From: Micromonospora sp. KC213
GTDB lineage: Bacteria; Actinomycetota; Actinomycetes; Mycobacteriales; Micromonosporaceae
Length of the DNA: 64,000 bases
Reading direction: 5' to 3'
NCBI RefSeq assembly: GCF_004348325.1
Contig: NZ_SMKF01000004.1
Coordinates: 51,883-115,882, forward strand
Shown: positions 53,441-62,645 of the stretch, piece by piece
How the letters are laid out: each line of letters begins with the position of its first letter
Numbering within the stretch: the stretch's first letter is position 1
Notes under the pieces: model-generated
The model's input: only the letters and a program-made list of their open reading frames with translations
Told to the model about the DNA's origin: nothing
Databases searched by the model: none
Position numbers and translations under genes: made by a program

Positions 53441-54079
53441 ATGTCCTCGAGCGGTCGGTTGTGGTGGATGGTGGGTCCCATCGTTGGGATGGTGTGGGGT
53501 GTCGTCGACTCGGTTGTCAATCATGTGCCGGTGATGCTGGGCGAGGTCGGCACTGCGCGTGCTGAGCGTGGCGTCTGGTCGCAGGTTGCGGAGTTCGCGA
53601 GTCTGGTCCTGGATGCCGGATGGGCTTGGGCAGCGACGGCCGTGCTGGTGGGCTGGTTGGTGAGCCGGCACGCGCGGCCGGCGTCAGGGATGCTGCGCGG
53701 CGCTTTGGCCGGTGGCCTCGCGCTGGCTTTCGCCACCGCCGCCTACTACGGCGCGGACGTGTTGTTCGACGGCGGCGCGTGGTGGGGCATGGCGACTCGG
53801 TACTGGCTGATCGGCAGCGTGTTGCTCGGTTCGCCGCTCGGTGTCGCAGGCGCACTGATCCGGCTTCCCGGTCCGACCGGGGTGGTGGCTGCGCTTGTCG
53901 TCCCCGCGGGCGCGGCCCTGCAGATGGCCGTTCTGCCTCCACCGCCGGAGAGCCTGATGGCGGAGCCGGTGCGGTGGAGCATCTGGATCGCAGTCGCAGT
54001 CGCCACCGTGTTGGTCGCTCGGGGAATCCACAGTCGCAGTGCTGGGGCGTCTCCCAAAGTCCACCGGGCGGCTGAGTAA
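53441..54079 (+). CDS. multi-spanning membrane protein
   Basis: A 212-residue protein with about six membrane segments, including VGPIVGMVWGVVDSVVN, WAWAATAVLVGWLVS, GALAGGLALAFATAAYYGA and WSIWIAVAVATVLVA. ATG 53441 (or ATG 53429) is the start; no strong ribosome site is seen. No transport or enzyme motif was recognised. Confidence 0.62.
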   Translation: MSSSGRLWWMVGPIVGMVWGVVDSVVNHVPVMLGEVGTARAERGVWSQVAEFASLVLDAGWAWAATAVLVGWLVSRHARPASGMLRGALAGGLALAFATAAYYGADVLFDGGAWWGMATRYWLIGSVLLGSPLGVAGALIRLPGPTGVVAALVVPAGAALQMAVLPPPPESLMAEPVRWSIWIAVAVATVLVARGIHSRSAGASPKVHRAAE

Positions 54080-54229
54080 CCTGCTACACGATGTGACGGG
54101 TGTTCGTCACTGACGCGCGCACGGTCGGCGGCCCCAGCGTGCAAATGGCCATGGCGGAAGTGCGACCCACGGCGAAGCCGGTGCCGCATCCGTTCAGGAG
54201 AAATCTCTGCAACCGCTAGTGTCGTCAGC

Positions 54230-54573
54230 GTGAGAGATCATCACGGCGACGCTTGGACACTGCACCGACGCTCCGATGGCGGGGTACTTGCTGATCTTGT
54301 AGTGACCGGTGGCGATTTCCCGTGGCTGAACGGGCGTGTCGATCCGAAGGATGGGTTCGCGGAGGTCCGGCAACTCTTCGCTGAGGAACTGCGGCTGCTC
54401 GATGATATCGATGAAACGCCGAGTCCTGGGAGCGCGCGTACGACGCAGTCCGGAACGCCGTGACGCTTCGGTGCCCGGAGGGCCAGGAGGTTCCTGAGTT
54501 CCTTCTCCACATCGATCGCAACGAGGCGTGGTGGCGGTGGAGTGACGAGCCGTTTGACGAGGAGGACGCTTAG
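54230..54573 (+). pseudogene. small acidic protein with one frameshift
   Basis: GTG 54230 opens HHGDAWTLHRRSDGGVLADL, VVTGGDFPWLNGRVDPKDGF, AEVRQLFAEELRLLDDIDET. Near 54420 the frame shifts by one base; the continuation WERAYDAVRNAVTLRCPEGQ, EVPEFLLHIDRNEAWWRWSD reads to TAG at 54573. The combined protein would be about 113 residues. Both halves have good codon use, so the break is recent or a sequencing error. No family was recognised. Confidence 0.55.
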
Positions 54574-54639
54574 GTTGCCCGCCGCCTGCGGCGTGGTTCA
54601 CGGTCGGGGTCTTTGTGCCTGCCGCCGAGTTCGGCCCAC

Positions 54640-54894
54640 TGCCGTCTTCGCCACGGGCATGCTCTGCGCGGATAACAGCACCATCTGCGCCCGGTGCCAG
54701 GTCACCACCGACGCGCTGTCCCTACGGATGATCCGCAGCAGCCGCCTGCCCTCGTCGTCATCGATCTCACGGACCCGCACGCACTCTGCCACATCGGCAC
54801 AGCTCGCCGGATGGGCGTCGCCGAAGCTGCTCACCGACACCGCGACCCGCGCCGCCCTGGAATCCGGACGGCGCGTCACCTCACCAGAGCACAA
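54640..54894 (-). pseudogene. IS630-family transposase 5' fragment
   Basis: The leftward frame reads VRVREIDDDEGRRLLRIIRR, then DSASVVTWHRAQMVLLSAQS, MPVAKTAVG, the standard N-terminus of IS630-group transposases in actinomycetes. The helix-turn-helix continuation and DDE domain are missing. Confidence 0.6.
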
Positions 54895-54911
54895 GGGCCG
54901 CTGATGCCGCG

Positions 54912-55553
54912 CTAGCCGAGATTGAGAACCTCATCGTCCGCGTGCGTGCCGAACTCGGCGACGCGCACCTCCGCGATGTGCTCGTACCGGCTGATCCGGT
55001 CGGTCCACTCCGCGTCGACGCCGAACGCCACCTGCGCGAAGCCCACCCGCCTGACGGCCTCGGCCAGGCCCGGATCGCCAGGCGCCAGCAGCCGCACCGG
55101 CGCGTCAAGCGCCACGGTGTGCGGCGGCACGAAGTACTCGTCCGGCAAAACGGTGCGCGCATGGACAAGCGCACCGACAGCGACAACCGAGCCGGCCCCC
55201 AACCGTGCGCACTGCAGGACCGTCGCCGCGGTCGCCACATAGACGCACCTGCCGACCTCGCAGCCCAGCAGCGTGGCATGCGGCCCCACGAAGACGTGAT
55301 CCTCGACAAGCACCGGCTGATCGCCGGCGACCGCAGACCCACGCAACACTGCGTTCTCGCAGATCACCGCCGCCTCCCCGACCTCGATCCGAGACCCCTC
55401 GGCATCGAGCACCGCACCGTACATCACCCGCGCCCTCGGCCCCACGCGGACATCACCGACGAGCGTGGCCGTCGGGGCAACGTAGGCGGTGGGATGGACC
55501 TGCGGTTCATACCCGCGGTGCCGGATGCGGATTCCCTGCGCTTCAGCGACCAT
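54912..55553 (-). CDS. gamma-carbonic-anhydrase-like left-handed beta-helix protein
   Basis: A 213-residue protein with hexapeptide repeats (TAYVAPTATLVGDVRVGPRA, VLVEDHVFVGPHATLLGCEV) forming a left-handed beta helix, then a C-terminal helix. His in VFVGPHATLLGC is at the position of a metal ligand in gamma-type carbonic anhydrases and PaaY-like proteins; whether all three metal His remain is unclear. ATG 55553 is the start. It is a single gene. Confidence 0.75.
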   Translation of the reverse strand: MVAEAQGIRIRHRGYEPQVHPTAYVAPTATLVGDVRVGPRARVMYGAVLDAEGSRIEVGEAAVICENAVLRGSAVAGDQPVLVEDHVFVGPHATLLGCEVGRCVYVATAATVLQCARLGAGSVVAVGALVHARTVLPDEYFVPPHTVALDAPVRLLAPGDPGLAEAVRRVGFAQVAFGVDAEWTDRISRYEHIAEVRVAEFGTHADDEVLNLG

Positions 55554-55682
55554 GGGCGGATTCTCACCCGACCGCGGCGACCATGCTGGCGGATTTCAGA
55601 CGTCGCATTCGCCGAGACAGGTGCCATCCGCGATCTGAGGCACTACAGGGCGAACGTTGACTGATACGGCACTAGAAGCTTG

Positions 55683-55868
55683 ACGTCGGACGGGCTTGTT
55701 GCGGCGGTGGAGCTTCTCGAATGGGCTGGCGGCGACCTGGCGGACGGTGGCGTCGCCCTTGGCCTCCGATTCGCCGACAGCTGGCTGACCCTGTACAACG
55801 CCTTGGACGAGAACGGGATCGCGTTCGGCCAACTCGGCCCGCAGTACCGCCGACTGCGCCAGGGATGA
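55683..55868 (+). CDS. possible small protein
   Basis: A frame of about 61 residues from TTG 55683: DGLVAAVELLEWAGGDLADG, LRFADSWLTLYNALDENGIA, FGQLGPQYRRLR. Codon use is good, but no ribosome site is seen. It may be the end of a lost gene. No family was recognised. Confidence 0.3.
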   Translation, partial: TSDGLVAAVELLEWAGGDLADGGVALGLRFADSWLTLYNALDENGIAFGQLGPQYRRLRQG

Positions 55869-55947
55869 ACCCATCGGATCCGCCGCACGAGCGGACGGCC
55901 ATGCCCCGTCGAAGCGCGGCAGGCTACGTCTCGCCTAGGGTGCTTTC

Positions 55948-56460
55948 GTGAGCACGGGGGAGGCTACCGACGGCGTGCGACTACACAAGATCAAGCGTCC
56001 TGGTGGCGTCTTCTGGTTCGATCTGCAGCAGGTCGGACAGGACCGTGATGGGACGTGGCTGCGCGGTGCGGTCGGTTCGCCATGGGGTGCTCCGCATGAC
56101 TGCGGCGCTTTGTCCGTACCGGTTGTGGTGTTGCTGGCGGCGAACCGTCCGTGGGTGGCGTGGTGGGTCGGTGATCCTGCTGACCAACGGCTCGAGATCG
56201 ACGTTTGCCTTCCACCGGAGGTCACCGAGGCAGGCTGGTGGTATGTCGATCTCGAGCTGGACCCGGTGCTTCACGAGCGCGATGGGCGTGTCGAGATCGA
56301 GGACTGGGATGAGTACGAAGAGGCGTGCCACAACGGGTGGATGAGCTCGGGTGACGCCGAGCTCGCACGCGCCACGGCTGAGCGTTGTGCGGATGTCCTC
56401 AGGCGGGGGATGGAACCCTGGCTATGGCGCGGGTGGCGGATACTTCGCCAGCAGGCGTGA
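55948..56460 (+). CDS. DUF402 family (nucleoside-phosphate phosphatase-like) protein
   Basis: A 170-residue protein matching DUF402: VRLHKIKRPGGVFWFDLQQV, the strand WWYVDLELDPVLHERDGRVE, IEDWDEYEEA and the following helix LARATAERCADVL. Characterised members hydrolyse nucleoside di- and triphosphates or act in fosfomycin biosynthesis (FomD) using acidic metal ligands; here DLELD and IEDWDEYE supply these. GTG 55948 is the start. Confidence 0.78.
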   Translation: MSTGEATDGVRLHKIKRPGGVFWFDLQQVGQDRDGTWLRGAVGSPWGAPHDCGALSVPVVVLLAANRPWVAWWVGDPADQRLEIDVCLPPEVTEAGWWYVDLELDPVLHERDGRVEIEDWDEYEEACHNGWMSSGDAELARATAERCADVLRRGMEPWLWRGWRILRQQA

Positions 56461-56925
56461 GACCGATCGCCGTGCGCGCTCATCGGCGGTTCGGGACGTC
56501 GGCTGGACCGGAGTCCGGCCCCGAAGCGTGACGGCACCAGCTGGCGCCGACACCCTCGGCAGCAGATCGGTGCGTCCAGGCGCGGCGTTGGACGGGCAAC
56601 ATGGCAGTCAAGATCCTCGAAAAACGCCGTCCGGGCCTGCCGACCACAACGGAGTGGTCTCGTCACCCTTCGTTCAGACTGACGACGAGCAGGGGATGCT
56701 CCGGCAGCGAGACGGCGTCAACGACGAACACCACCGGATGCCTGTACTGACGCGGGTAGGCGCGAGGATAACGGGCACGGGTGCCGTACTGCTGAGGCCG
56801 ATCAGCGATCGGTCCTCCACGAACTCGACACCGGCCACGACAGAACGCGGTGAGCAACCTGGTCGGCGGCGGGCGGTCATGCGGGTGGGCGGCTGTCCCC
56901 CGGCCGCCCACCCGCGGTGCCCGGC
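56461..56925. other. intergenic, no gene seen
   Basis: This 465-base stretch separates convergent genes. No supported frame; terminators are expected but no clear hairpin was found. Confidence 0.35.
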
Positions 56926-58305
56926 TCAGCGGGTGGCCAGCTCCTCGACCCGCGCCACCGGTTCCGCGTGGACGGGGTGCGGCGCGGTACGCCGGCCGGA
57001 CCAGAGCACCCGGGCGACGATCCCCGGTGCGAAGAGCCCCGGCGGTGGCGTCATCAGGTTGGCGACGCTCAGGAAGCGCTGCCCCACGACCGGGTGTCGC
57101 GCGGCGGCGGCGTGCAGCCGGGTGACGTACCCGTTGAGGAAGCGGGTCCGGCGGCTGCGCGGCCCGACGACCGTCGGGTGGCGCAGGTCGGCGCCGACGG
57201 CCATGTCCCACGGCACGTCGACCACCTTCGACGCGCCGCCGAAGAAGCGGCGGGGCAGCTCTCGCCGGCCCTGCCGGAGGCAGTCGCGCAGCACCACCGC
57301 CTCCGCCGCGGCCACCGTCATGCCCTGCCCGTACGCCGGGTTGAAGCTGCACAGCGCGTCGGCGACCGCGATGAAGCCCTCCGGCAGGCGGGTGAGGTGC
57401 TCGTAGCGGCGGCGCACGCTGGTGGGCAGCCGCATCCGCTTGGGCGGGCCGAGCGGCTCCGCCCGGCTCAGCAGCGCGTGCAGCTCCGGGGCGGGCAGCC
57501 GCGCGGTGAAGGCGAGGTAACCCTCGGGGTCGGTGGGCGGGGCATGGTTCGGGCCGACGCCGAGCAGCGTGACCATCCACCGGTCGCCCTCCGCCGAGAT
57601 GGCCACCCCGCCGTACGGGGCGTTCGGCGAGGGGCTGCTGACGAAGGCGGCGAAGTCGGCCTCGCCCGGGGTGCGGCGGTAGTCGCGGGAGACGTACACC
57701 GTGCGCGGATCCACCCGGTCCTCGACGGGCGGCTGGTAGCCGAGTTCGGCGAGCCAGGTGCGGCCGCGGTTGCCCCGGCCGGTCGCGTCCACCACCAGGT
57801 CGGCGTCGTGGCGTTCCTCCCGGCCGCCCCGGGGCAGGACCCGCGCGCCGACGACCGCGCCGCCGTCGGCGAGCAGCCCCAACGCCTCGCACCTGTCGCG
57901 GATTTCCACGTTGGGCAGTGCCCGGACCCGGTCCCGGACGTACGCCTCCAAGGCGCGCCGGCTGACGCAGAGCCCTTCCAGCCCGGAGGCGACCCGGGGA
58001 ATCCGGTGGCCGTCGTTGACCCAGATGACGTCCCGCTGGACGTCGATGGTGACCGCCCCCTGGGTGGTCAGGTCGGCGGTCAGGCCGGGGAAGAACTCCT
58101 CCAGGATCTGGCGGCCCCGGGCGAGCAGCCCGTGCGAGTGTCCACTCTGCGGCACAGCCTTGCGGTCGACAGCCTCCGCCGGCAGTTCGTCCCGGTCGAA
58201 GACGGTTACCTTCGCGTACGACTCGCTCAGCACCCGCGCGGCGAGCAGGCCTCCGATGCTGCCGCCGAGGATGATCGCCTGCCCGGTCTGATTGGTGGTG
58301 GCCAC
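56926..58305 (-). CDS. FAD-dependent monooxygenase/hydroxylase-like protein
   Basis: A 459-residue flavoprotein of the PHBH-like group. The FAD loop GGSIGGLLAARVL is near residue 14, an acidic end of strand two is VTVFDRDELP, DLVVDATGRG is the second FAD motif and ADALCSFNPAYGQGM the third. The QSGHSHGLLARGRQILEEFF segment and a C-terminal helical part are typical of actinomycete tailoring oxygenases. GTG 58305 has CGGAG upstream. No biosynthetic genes adjoin it, so the substrate is open. Confidence 0.85.
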   Translation of the reverse strand: MATTNQTGQAIILGGSIGGLLAARVLSESYAKVTVFDRDELPAEAVDRKAVPQSGHSHGLLARGRQILEEFFPGLTADLTTQGAVTIDVQRDVIWVNDGHRIPRVASGLEGLCVSRRALEAYVRDRVRALPNVEIRDRCEALGLLADGGAVVGARVLPRGGREERHDADLVVDATGRGNRGRTWLAELGYQPPVEDRVDPRTVYVSRDYRRTPGEADFAAFVSSPSPNAPYGGVAISAEGDRWMVTLLGVGPNHAPPTDPEGYLAFTARLPAPELHALLSRAEPLGPPKRMRLPTSVRRRYEHLTRLPEGFIAVADALCSFNPAYGQGMTVAAAEAVVLRDCLRQGRRELPRRFFGGASKVVDVPWDMAVGADLRHPTVVGPRSRRTRFLNGYVTRLHAAAARHPVVGQRFLSVANLMTPPPGLFAPGIVARVLWSGRRTAPHPVHAEPVARVEELATR

Positions 58306-59413
58306 GGCTGACTCCGTTTCACTGAATGGATGTCTACAGTGAGCGGCACGGCATGCCCGTGGGTAAAACGAATTAAGGGACGGCTAGCTGACAGTGAATG
58401 TCCCGTCAGCGGTTCCACCACTTCCCGATCTGTGGGCCGATCGACCTTCGGTCGCCATAGCCCCTGGTCAAGGCGCATCTGTCAGCTCTACTGATCGGTG
58501 TCGTGAGCGATATCTCAGTCGTGTAGCGGTCATTGTTGGCCGGTTCTCGGCGCACCGAAAGGATGACGCGGCGAGCCAACCGATCAGGCATCGCGACACG
58601 ACGGGAAGGCGACGACTGGCGGACGACGGCTGGGTTTTTCGATCGGGAATCGGCCCGGCCGTGTTCGGACGGTGGTGGGCGTGGCGGACTCAGTAACCGC
58701 CGGCCGCCGCGAATCCCACGAAGATGATCACGGCCGCGGCACGCCGGGCGGACGCGGGGATTCTCCCGAACGTCACCGGCCGAAGGAGCGGCCCGGGTGC
58801 TCGGCGCTCAGCAGGTGAAGTGCGCACTTCGTGGACACCGGGGGTTGGATCTCGTCCAGCGACACGACCGACGGGACCGCCCGCACCGGGTGGCCGGTGC
58901 CGCATGCCGCACCGGAGCGGCTTGACGGACCCGTCGAAGGTCACGAGCCGGGCCAGGACCGGGCCCGGCTCGGCGGCTGCCGACCGGAGCCGTAACGGCC
59001 AGCAAGAGCTCGTGGCGGTGCAGAAGCCGAAGGCACCGTGGGGGCGAACCGAAGGCGGCCGTGCTCGCCGTTTCGGTTCGGATCCGCATGCCGTCCGGCA
59101 AGGGCGACCTGCCCTTACCGGTAATCGCCAGTCGGCGTACGGCCGAGGCTGTCGGCGCGAAGATCACACTCTGTTCAGCATTCCTGTGTCCCCCTTCACA
59201 GCAAGATATTGCTCCTGCGTAACGCCTCGGGGGCAGTACGTGACGGCAAACGCCGCACCGGCCTTCCAAACCGGACACGTCTCGCGGAGGTCACTACAAC
59301 AAGTAGCGGTGACGGGGAGACGGTCGGCACGCAACGGCGGCTATAAAGGACGAGCGGCGTGCACCTGCTCGCCGCTCGTGCCGATCCGGACCACGCCGAG
59401 CCCTGCCCCGGTC
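58306..59413. other. long non-coding region
   Basis: About 1.1 kb between divergent genes without a supported frame. It must contain the promoter of the monooxygenase gene and, at the right, the promoter of the riboswitch-controlled hydrolase. Nothing else is recognised. Confidence 0.35.
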
Positions 59414-59598
59414 CGACGCCACGAACCTGAACGACCACCCATGAGGCAATCGGGGGCAGGGACGGGGGAACCACATTCGTGGTCCTCGACCGGCACGCGC
59501 AGCACTCGGCCGGCCGCAGGGCCTTGGGGTGAAGCCGCGACAGCGGCCGGGCAATCCTTCCCGCCCGAACCCGACAGCTAACCTCGCAGGCGTGCCGG
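59414..59598 (+). promoter_or_regulatory. c-di-AMP (ydaO/yuaA) riboswitch
   Basis: Hallmark conserved blocks occur in the right order: GACGCCACGAAC at the 5' end, GGGGGAACCAC, TTGGGGTGAAGCC, and CCCGAACCCGACAGCTAACC with CTCGCAGGCG. These match the ydaO consensus closely. It lies directly upstream of a secreted NlpC/P60 gene. In actinomycetes this riboswitch class senses cyclic di-AMP and turns off cell-wall hydrolase genes. The 3' helix and the GTG start are about 16 bases apart. Confidence 0.92.
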
Positions 59599-59613
59599 AG
59601 GGATTCCTTCACC

Positions 59614-60189
59614 GTGCACGAAAACATCTCGAGTCGGCGCCTGCGCAAGCTGGGCACCGGCAGCATCGCCCTGTCCGTCGGTCTCGGCCTGCTGTCCGGC
59701 GGGCTCGGCGCGCCGCAGGTCGCCTCCGCCGCTCCGGCGGTCACAGCCGTCTCTGCCACGGCGGCGTTGCCCCGGGGCGGCCCGCAGTCGGCCCGCCCGG
59801 TAGCGGCAACGACCGTCAAGGCCGCAGCCAAGCAGGCGGTCGGAACCCGAGTGGTCGCCGAAGCGGCCAAGCACAAGGGCAAGCGGTACCTCTACGGCGC
59901 GGCCGGGCCCAAGCGTTTCGACTGCTCCGGGTTCACGCTGTACGTCTACAAGAAGACGATTGGCAAGAAGCTGCCGCACAAGGCGAACCTGCAACAGCGG
60001 TACGGCAAGGCCGTCAGCAAGGCGAACGCCAAGCCGGGTGACCTGATCATCATCCGCTCCGGTTCGTACGGCACCCATGCCGGCATCTACGCCGGTGGCG
60101 GCAAGATGTGGTCGTCGCCACGGACCGGCAAGACCGTCAGCAAGCAGAAGATCTGGAGCCGTAACTACGTCGTCAGGCGCCTGGCCTGA
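59614..60189 (+). CDS. secreted NlpC/P60 peptidoglycan hydrolase
   Basis: A 191-residue exported protein starting at GTG 59614 (GGAGGG about 12 bases upstream). Residues 1-40 are the signal peptide (SIALSVGLGLLSGGLG, cleavage near ASAA). The NlpC/P60 domain spans about 75-191, with catalytic Cys104 in RFDCSGF and His155 in GTHAGIYAGG. It should cleave peptide stems of peptidoglycan outside the cell. Its expression is controlled by the c-di-AMP riboswitch upstream. Confidence 0.92.
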   Translation: MHENISSRRLRKLGTGSIALSVGLGLLSGGLGAPQVASAAPAVTAVSATAALPRGGPQSARPVAATTVKAAAKQAVGTRVVAEAAKHKGKRYLYGAAGPKRFDCSGFTLYVYKKTIGKKLPHKANLQQRYGKAVSKANAKPGDLIIIRSGSYGTHAGIYAGGGKMWSSPRTGKTVSKQKIWSRNYVVRRLA

Positions 60190-60203
60190 CGGTGACGAGC
60201 ACG

Positions 60204-60249
60204 CCATCAGCCACGGCGGGACCGATTCCGGCCCCGCCGTGGCTGATGG
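60204..60249 (+). terminator. strong hairpin after NlpC/P60 gene
   Basis: CCATCAGCCACGGCGGG (60204-60220) and CCCGCCGTGGCTGATGG (60233-60249) form a perfect 17-base-pair stem with a 12-base loop, 15 bases after the stop. The T run after it is weak (GTCTTGCGTCTTTGTC), as is common in actinomycetes. Confidence 0.85.
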
Positions 60250-60608
60250 GTCTTGCGTCTTTGTCACGCACTCGCACGGGTGCCGCAAGCGCCGCGCTGG
60301 TCAGTCCGTTACGAGCACGGCCTGATATCCGGCCGATCAGGGCCGTTGACCTCGAACCGTCCGCCGAGCACGGGGTAGCCGACCACCAGCGCCGCGAGCG
60401 CCTGCTCACCGCCCGGTAGGCGTTGACCTCCGCCAGCGACGCAGCAGCGGTTGCGTCCACGCTCGCACTCCGGGTAGTCATGCCATCCGCGGTCGGCGGC
60501 ACGCCAGCGCGCTTGAGTTCGGGACGTTCAATGACCGCCATCAAGGTTTGTCGCCACGGCGCTGGCCGCGGCGCCGTTGACGGGCGACGCCGTGGCCAGC
60601 GGAGGGGT
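60250..60608. other. intergenic with coding-like scrap
   Basis: A minus-strand frame near 60400-60540 reads ELKRAGVPPTADGMTTRSAS, with partial coding character but no start or end. No gene is called. Confidence 0.3.
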
Positions 60609-61457
60609 TCAGGCGGCCCAGTCCTGCCGGGCTGCCCAGGCCCGGACGGTGGTGGTTCCACGGACGACGAGCGTCGGATCCGGTAGTGGGGCCGGGTTGA
60701 TGTACGCCGCCGCGATGCCCGATGCAACCGCTTCCCCCAGGTGTGGTGCGAGCATCCGGGCGTAGTCCTGCGGGTCGATGGTGTGCCAGCGGAGCCGGCG
60801 GCCGGTCGCGGCCTCGATTTCGGCGGCTACCTGCGGGCCGGTCAGGGCCGACGGGCCGGCCACGAATCGCGCGGTCGGCGGCGCCGCTGCTACGACGAGG
60901 TCGGCGACGACTGCGCCGAGGTCGTCGGCGGCCAACCACGGGTTCGGGAGCTGCTCCGGCATTGGGTAGCGCAGCTCGCCCTGGGTGTGCACCAGTGGCC
61001 GTGACCAGGCGGCCACGAGGTTTTCCAGGTAGGTGCTGGCCGGACCGACCACAGACGCCACCGGCACCGTGTCGGGCAGACGGGCGGCCAGACGGATCCT
61101 GGCATCGACGAAGGGCATCCCGACCGGGTCGGTCGGGAGAGCACCGCCGGTGTTGAAGACCGCACGAGGTACGCCCGTCTTTCCGAGCGCGCCGAGGACG
61201 GTGTCGGCCTGGCGCACCGCGTCGGCGGCGAAGTGCAGCGGCAGCTGGATGACGACCGCGTCGGCGCCGGCGTACGCGGCGACGAGTGCGTCGAGGTCGA
61301 GCAGGTCGGCTGGGACGGCTTCGACGGCCGGGTCAACGGCTAGGCGGGGATGCCGGGCGACGGCCCGGATCCGGTGCCCCGCCGCGCGCAGGCGGCGGAT
61401 GATCGCGGTGCCTTGGGTTCCGGTGGCGCCGTGGACGACGACGGTGGTTTCGCTCAT
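60609..61457 (-). CDS. NmrA-like NAD(P)-binding protein
   Basis: A 282-residue atypical SDR. The dinucleotide loop is VHGATGTQG near residues 8-16; RAVARHPR follows strand two and suggests NADP. The NmrA-type segments ADAVVIQLPLHFAADAVRQA and VASVVGPASTYLENLVAAWS are present. ATG 61457 is the start. It is divergent from an HxlR regulator and resembles the pair at 32773-34098. Confidence 0.85.
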   Translation of the reverse strand: MSETTVVVHGATGTQGTAIIRRLRAAGHRIRAVARHPRLAVDPAVEAVPADLLDLDALVAAYAGADAVVIQLPLHFAADAVRQADTVLGALGKTGVPRAVFNTGGALPTDPVGMPFVDARIRLAARLPDTVPVASVVGPASTYLENLVAAWSRPLVHTQGELRYPMPEQLPNPWLAADDLGAVVADLVVAAAPPTARFVAGPSALTGPQVAAEIEAATGRRLRWHTIDPQDYARMLAPHLGEAVASGIAAAYINPAPLPDPTLVVRGTTTVRAWAARQDWAA

Positions 61458-61478
61458 GGGATCGACCGTAGTTCCCCG

Positions 61479-61489
61479 ACTGAATCAGT
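61479..61489. promoter_or_regulatory. candidate HxlR operator
   Basis: The perfect interrupted palindrome ACTGAATCAGT lies in the 57-bp gap between the divergent NmrA-like and HxlR genes, with a further AT-rich GTTATATTGTAT to its right that could be a -10 region. Confidence 0.5.
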
Positions 61490-61514
61490 ACCCACGAAGT
61501 TATATTGTATCCCT

Positions 61515-61883
61515 GTGGAAACCATTGGCCCTGAGCAGCTGGAAAGCCTGATCGGCCGATCGAGCGGTCCCGGCTGCGGTGTGGAACGTGCTCTGCAGGT
61601 ACTTGACGGCAAATGGAGCACCCTCGTCGTCCGCGAGCTGCTGAGCGGGCCCAAGCGCTTCGGCGAACTACGGGCCGCCCTCGGGACCCCGAGCGCCAAG
61701 ACCCTTACCGACCGGCTACGGGTGCTGGAGCACCAGGGGATCCTCACCCGCACCGTCCATGCCGAGGTCCCGCCACGAGTGGTGTACGCCCTGACCGAGC
61801 AGGGACACAGCCTGAGCAGCATCCTCCACGCCATGCTGCTGTGGGGCGAAGCCAACCCGGGACCCGGTGCTCGACCACGGTGA
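61515..61883 (+). CDS. HxlR-family transcriptional regulator
   Basis: A 122-residue regulator with RALQVLDGKWSTLVVRELLS, GPKRFGELRAALGTPSAKTL and TDRLRVLEHQGILTRTVHAE, the standard HxlR winged helix. A Cys near the N-terminus (GPGCGVERALQ) is at the position of the sensing Cys in some HxlR proteins. GTG 61515 is close to the AT-rich promoter, so the message may be leaderless. It is divergent from the NmrA-like gene. Confidence 0.88.
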   Translation: METIGPEQLESLIGRSSGPGCGVERALQVLDGKWSTLVVRELLSGPKRFGELRAALGTPSAKTLTDRLRVLEHQGILTRTVHAEVPPRVVYALTEQGHSLSSILHAMLLWGEANPGPGARPR

Positions 61884-62012
61884 CGGGCCGCACGACCACA
61901 GACGCACATCCGCGGCTAACACTCCACCCGCTACCCACCCACTCCGCGGGCCGTCAGCCACTCGTGGCCCAGCCGCGCCGCCCCGGTGAGCTGACGCCGG
62001 CTCTCGCCGTTG

Positions 62013-62315
62013 TCACGAGTGGAGGAGTTCGACGCGCACGGCCACGACGTCACCCGCGTCGAGGGCTTCTGCCTGGCGGACGGCGCGCTTGACCGGCAAG
62101 ACATAACAACCACGTGCGCTGTCCGGGAAGACCGACGTCGTCCACGTGCTGTCGCCAACCGTGGCCCGCACACGCACCGCACCGAAGCCGCGACGCGGTC
62201 CGCCAGCCAGATCACGGATCTCGTCGGAGGCCTCGGCCGGCAGGCTGACGAAGGTCCAACTGGCGGCACGTCGGGCATCCCACATCCACAGCTCGGCATC
62301 GAAAACGACGACCAC
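62013..62315 (-). CDS. DUF1905-domain protein
   Basis: A 100-residue protein: VVVVFDAELWMWDARRAASW, TFVSLPAEASDEIRDLAGGP, FGAVRVRATVGDSTWTTSVF and GCYVLPVKRAVRQAEALDAG match DUF1905 from start to end. The function is unknown. I chose GTG 62315 because the domain begins there; an in-frame upstream start exists but adds a non-conserved stretch. Confidence 0.78.
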   Translation of the reverse strand: MVVVFDAELWMWDARRAASWTFVSLPAEASDEIRDLAGGPRRGFGAVRVRATVGDSTWTTSVFPDSARGCYVLPVKRAVRQAEALDAGDVVAVRVELLHS

Positions 62316-62645
62316 GGGCCGAGCATTGCACGCAGGTCCGACAACTGGCCGTTGCTGGGGGCGAACCGGATCGCATGCCGCAGCCATCGTGACGGTTCGG
62401 GTCGCCGAACTCGAAGCCACAGGCCCCGGGGAGCGGCCACGGGGCCGTCGTGGACGATTCCCGTCGGCCGCCACGGCCCTCGGGCGCATCGCTCATGCCG
62501 TGGCCCAAGCGTTACGGATCGTGGCCGTCGACGTCCCGAGGGAGGCCGGGCCGTGCCGATGGCGGCGCGCCGGATCTCGCTACGAGAATGTTCTTGCAAG
62601 TCGGACTTCCAGAGCGGACGATCGGGTGCCGTGTCGATCGTGGGT

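Noticed and set aside
56917..58311. A 464-codon plus-strand frame
   Set aside because: It is antisense to the FAD monooxygenase gene, whose motifs are complete on the other strand.
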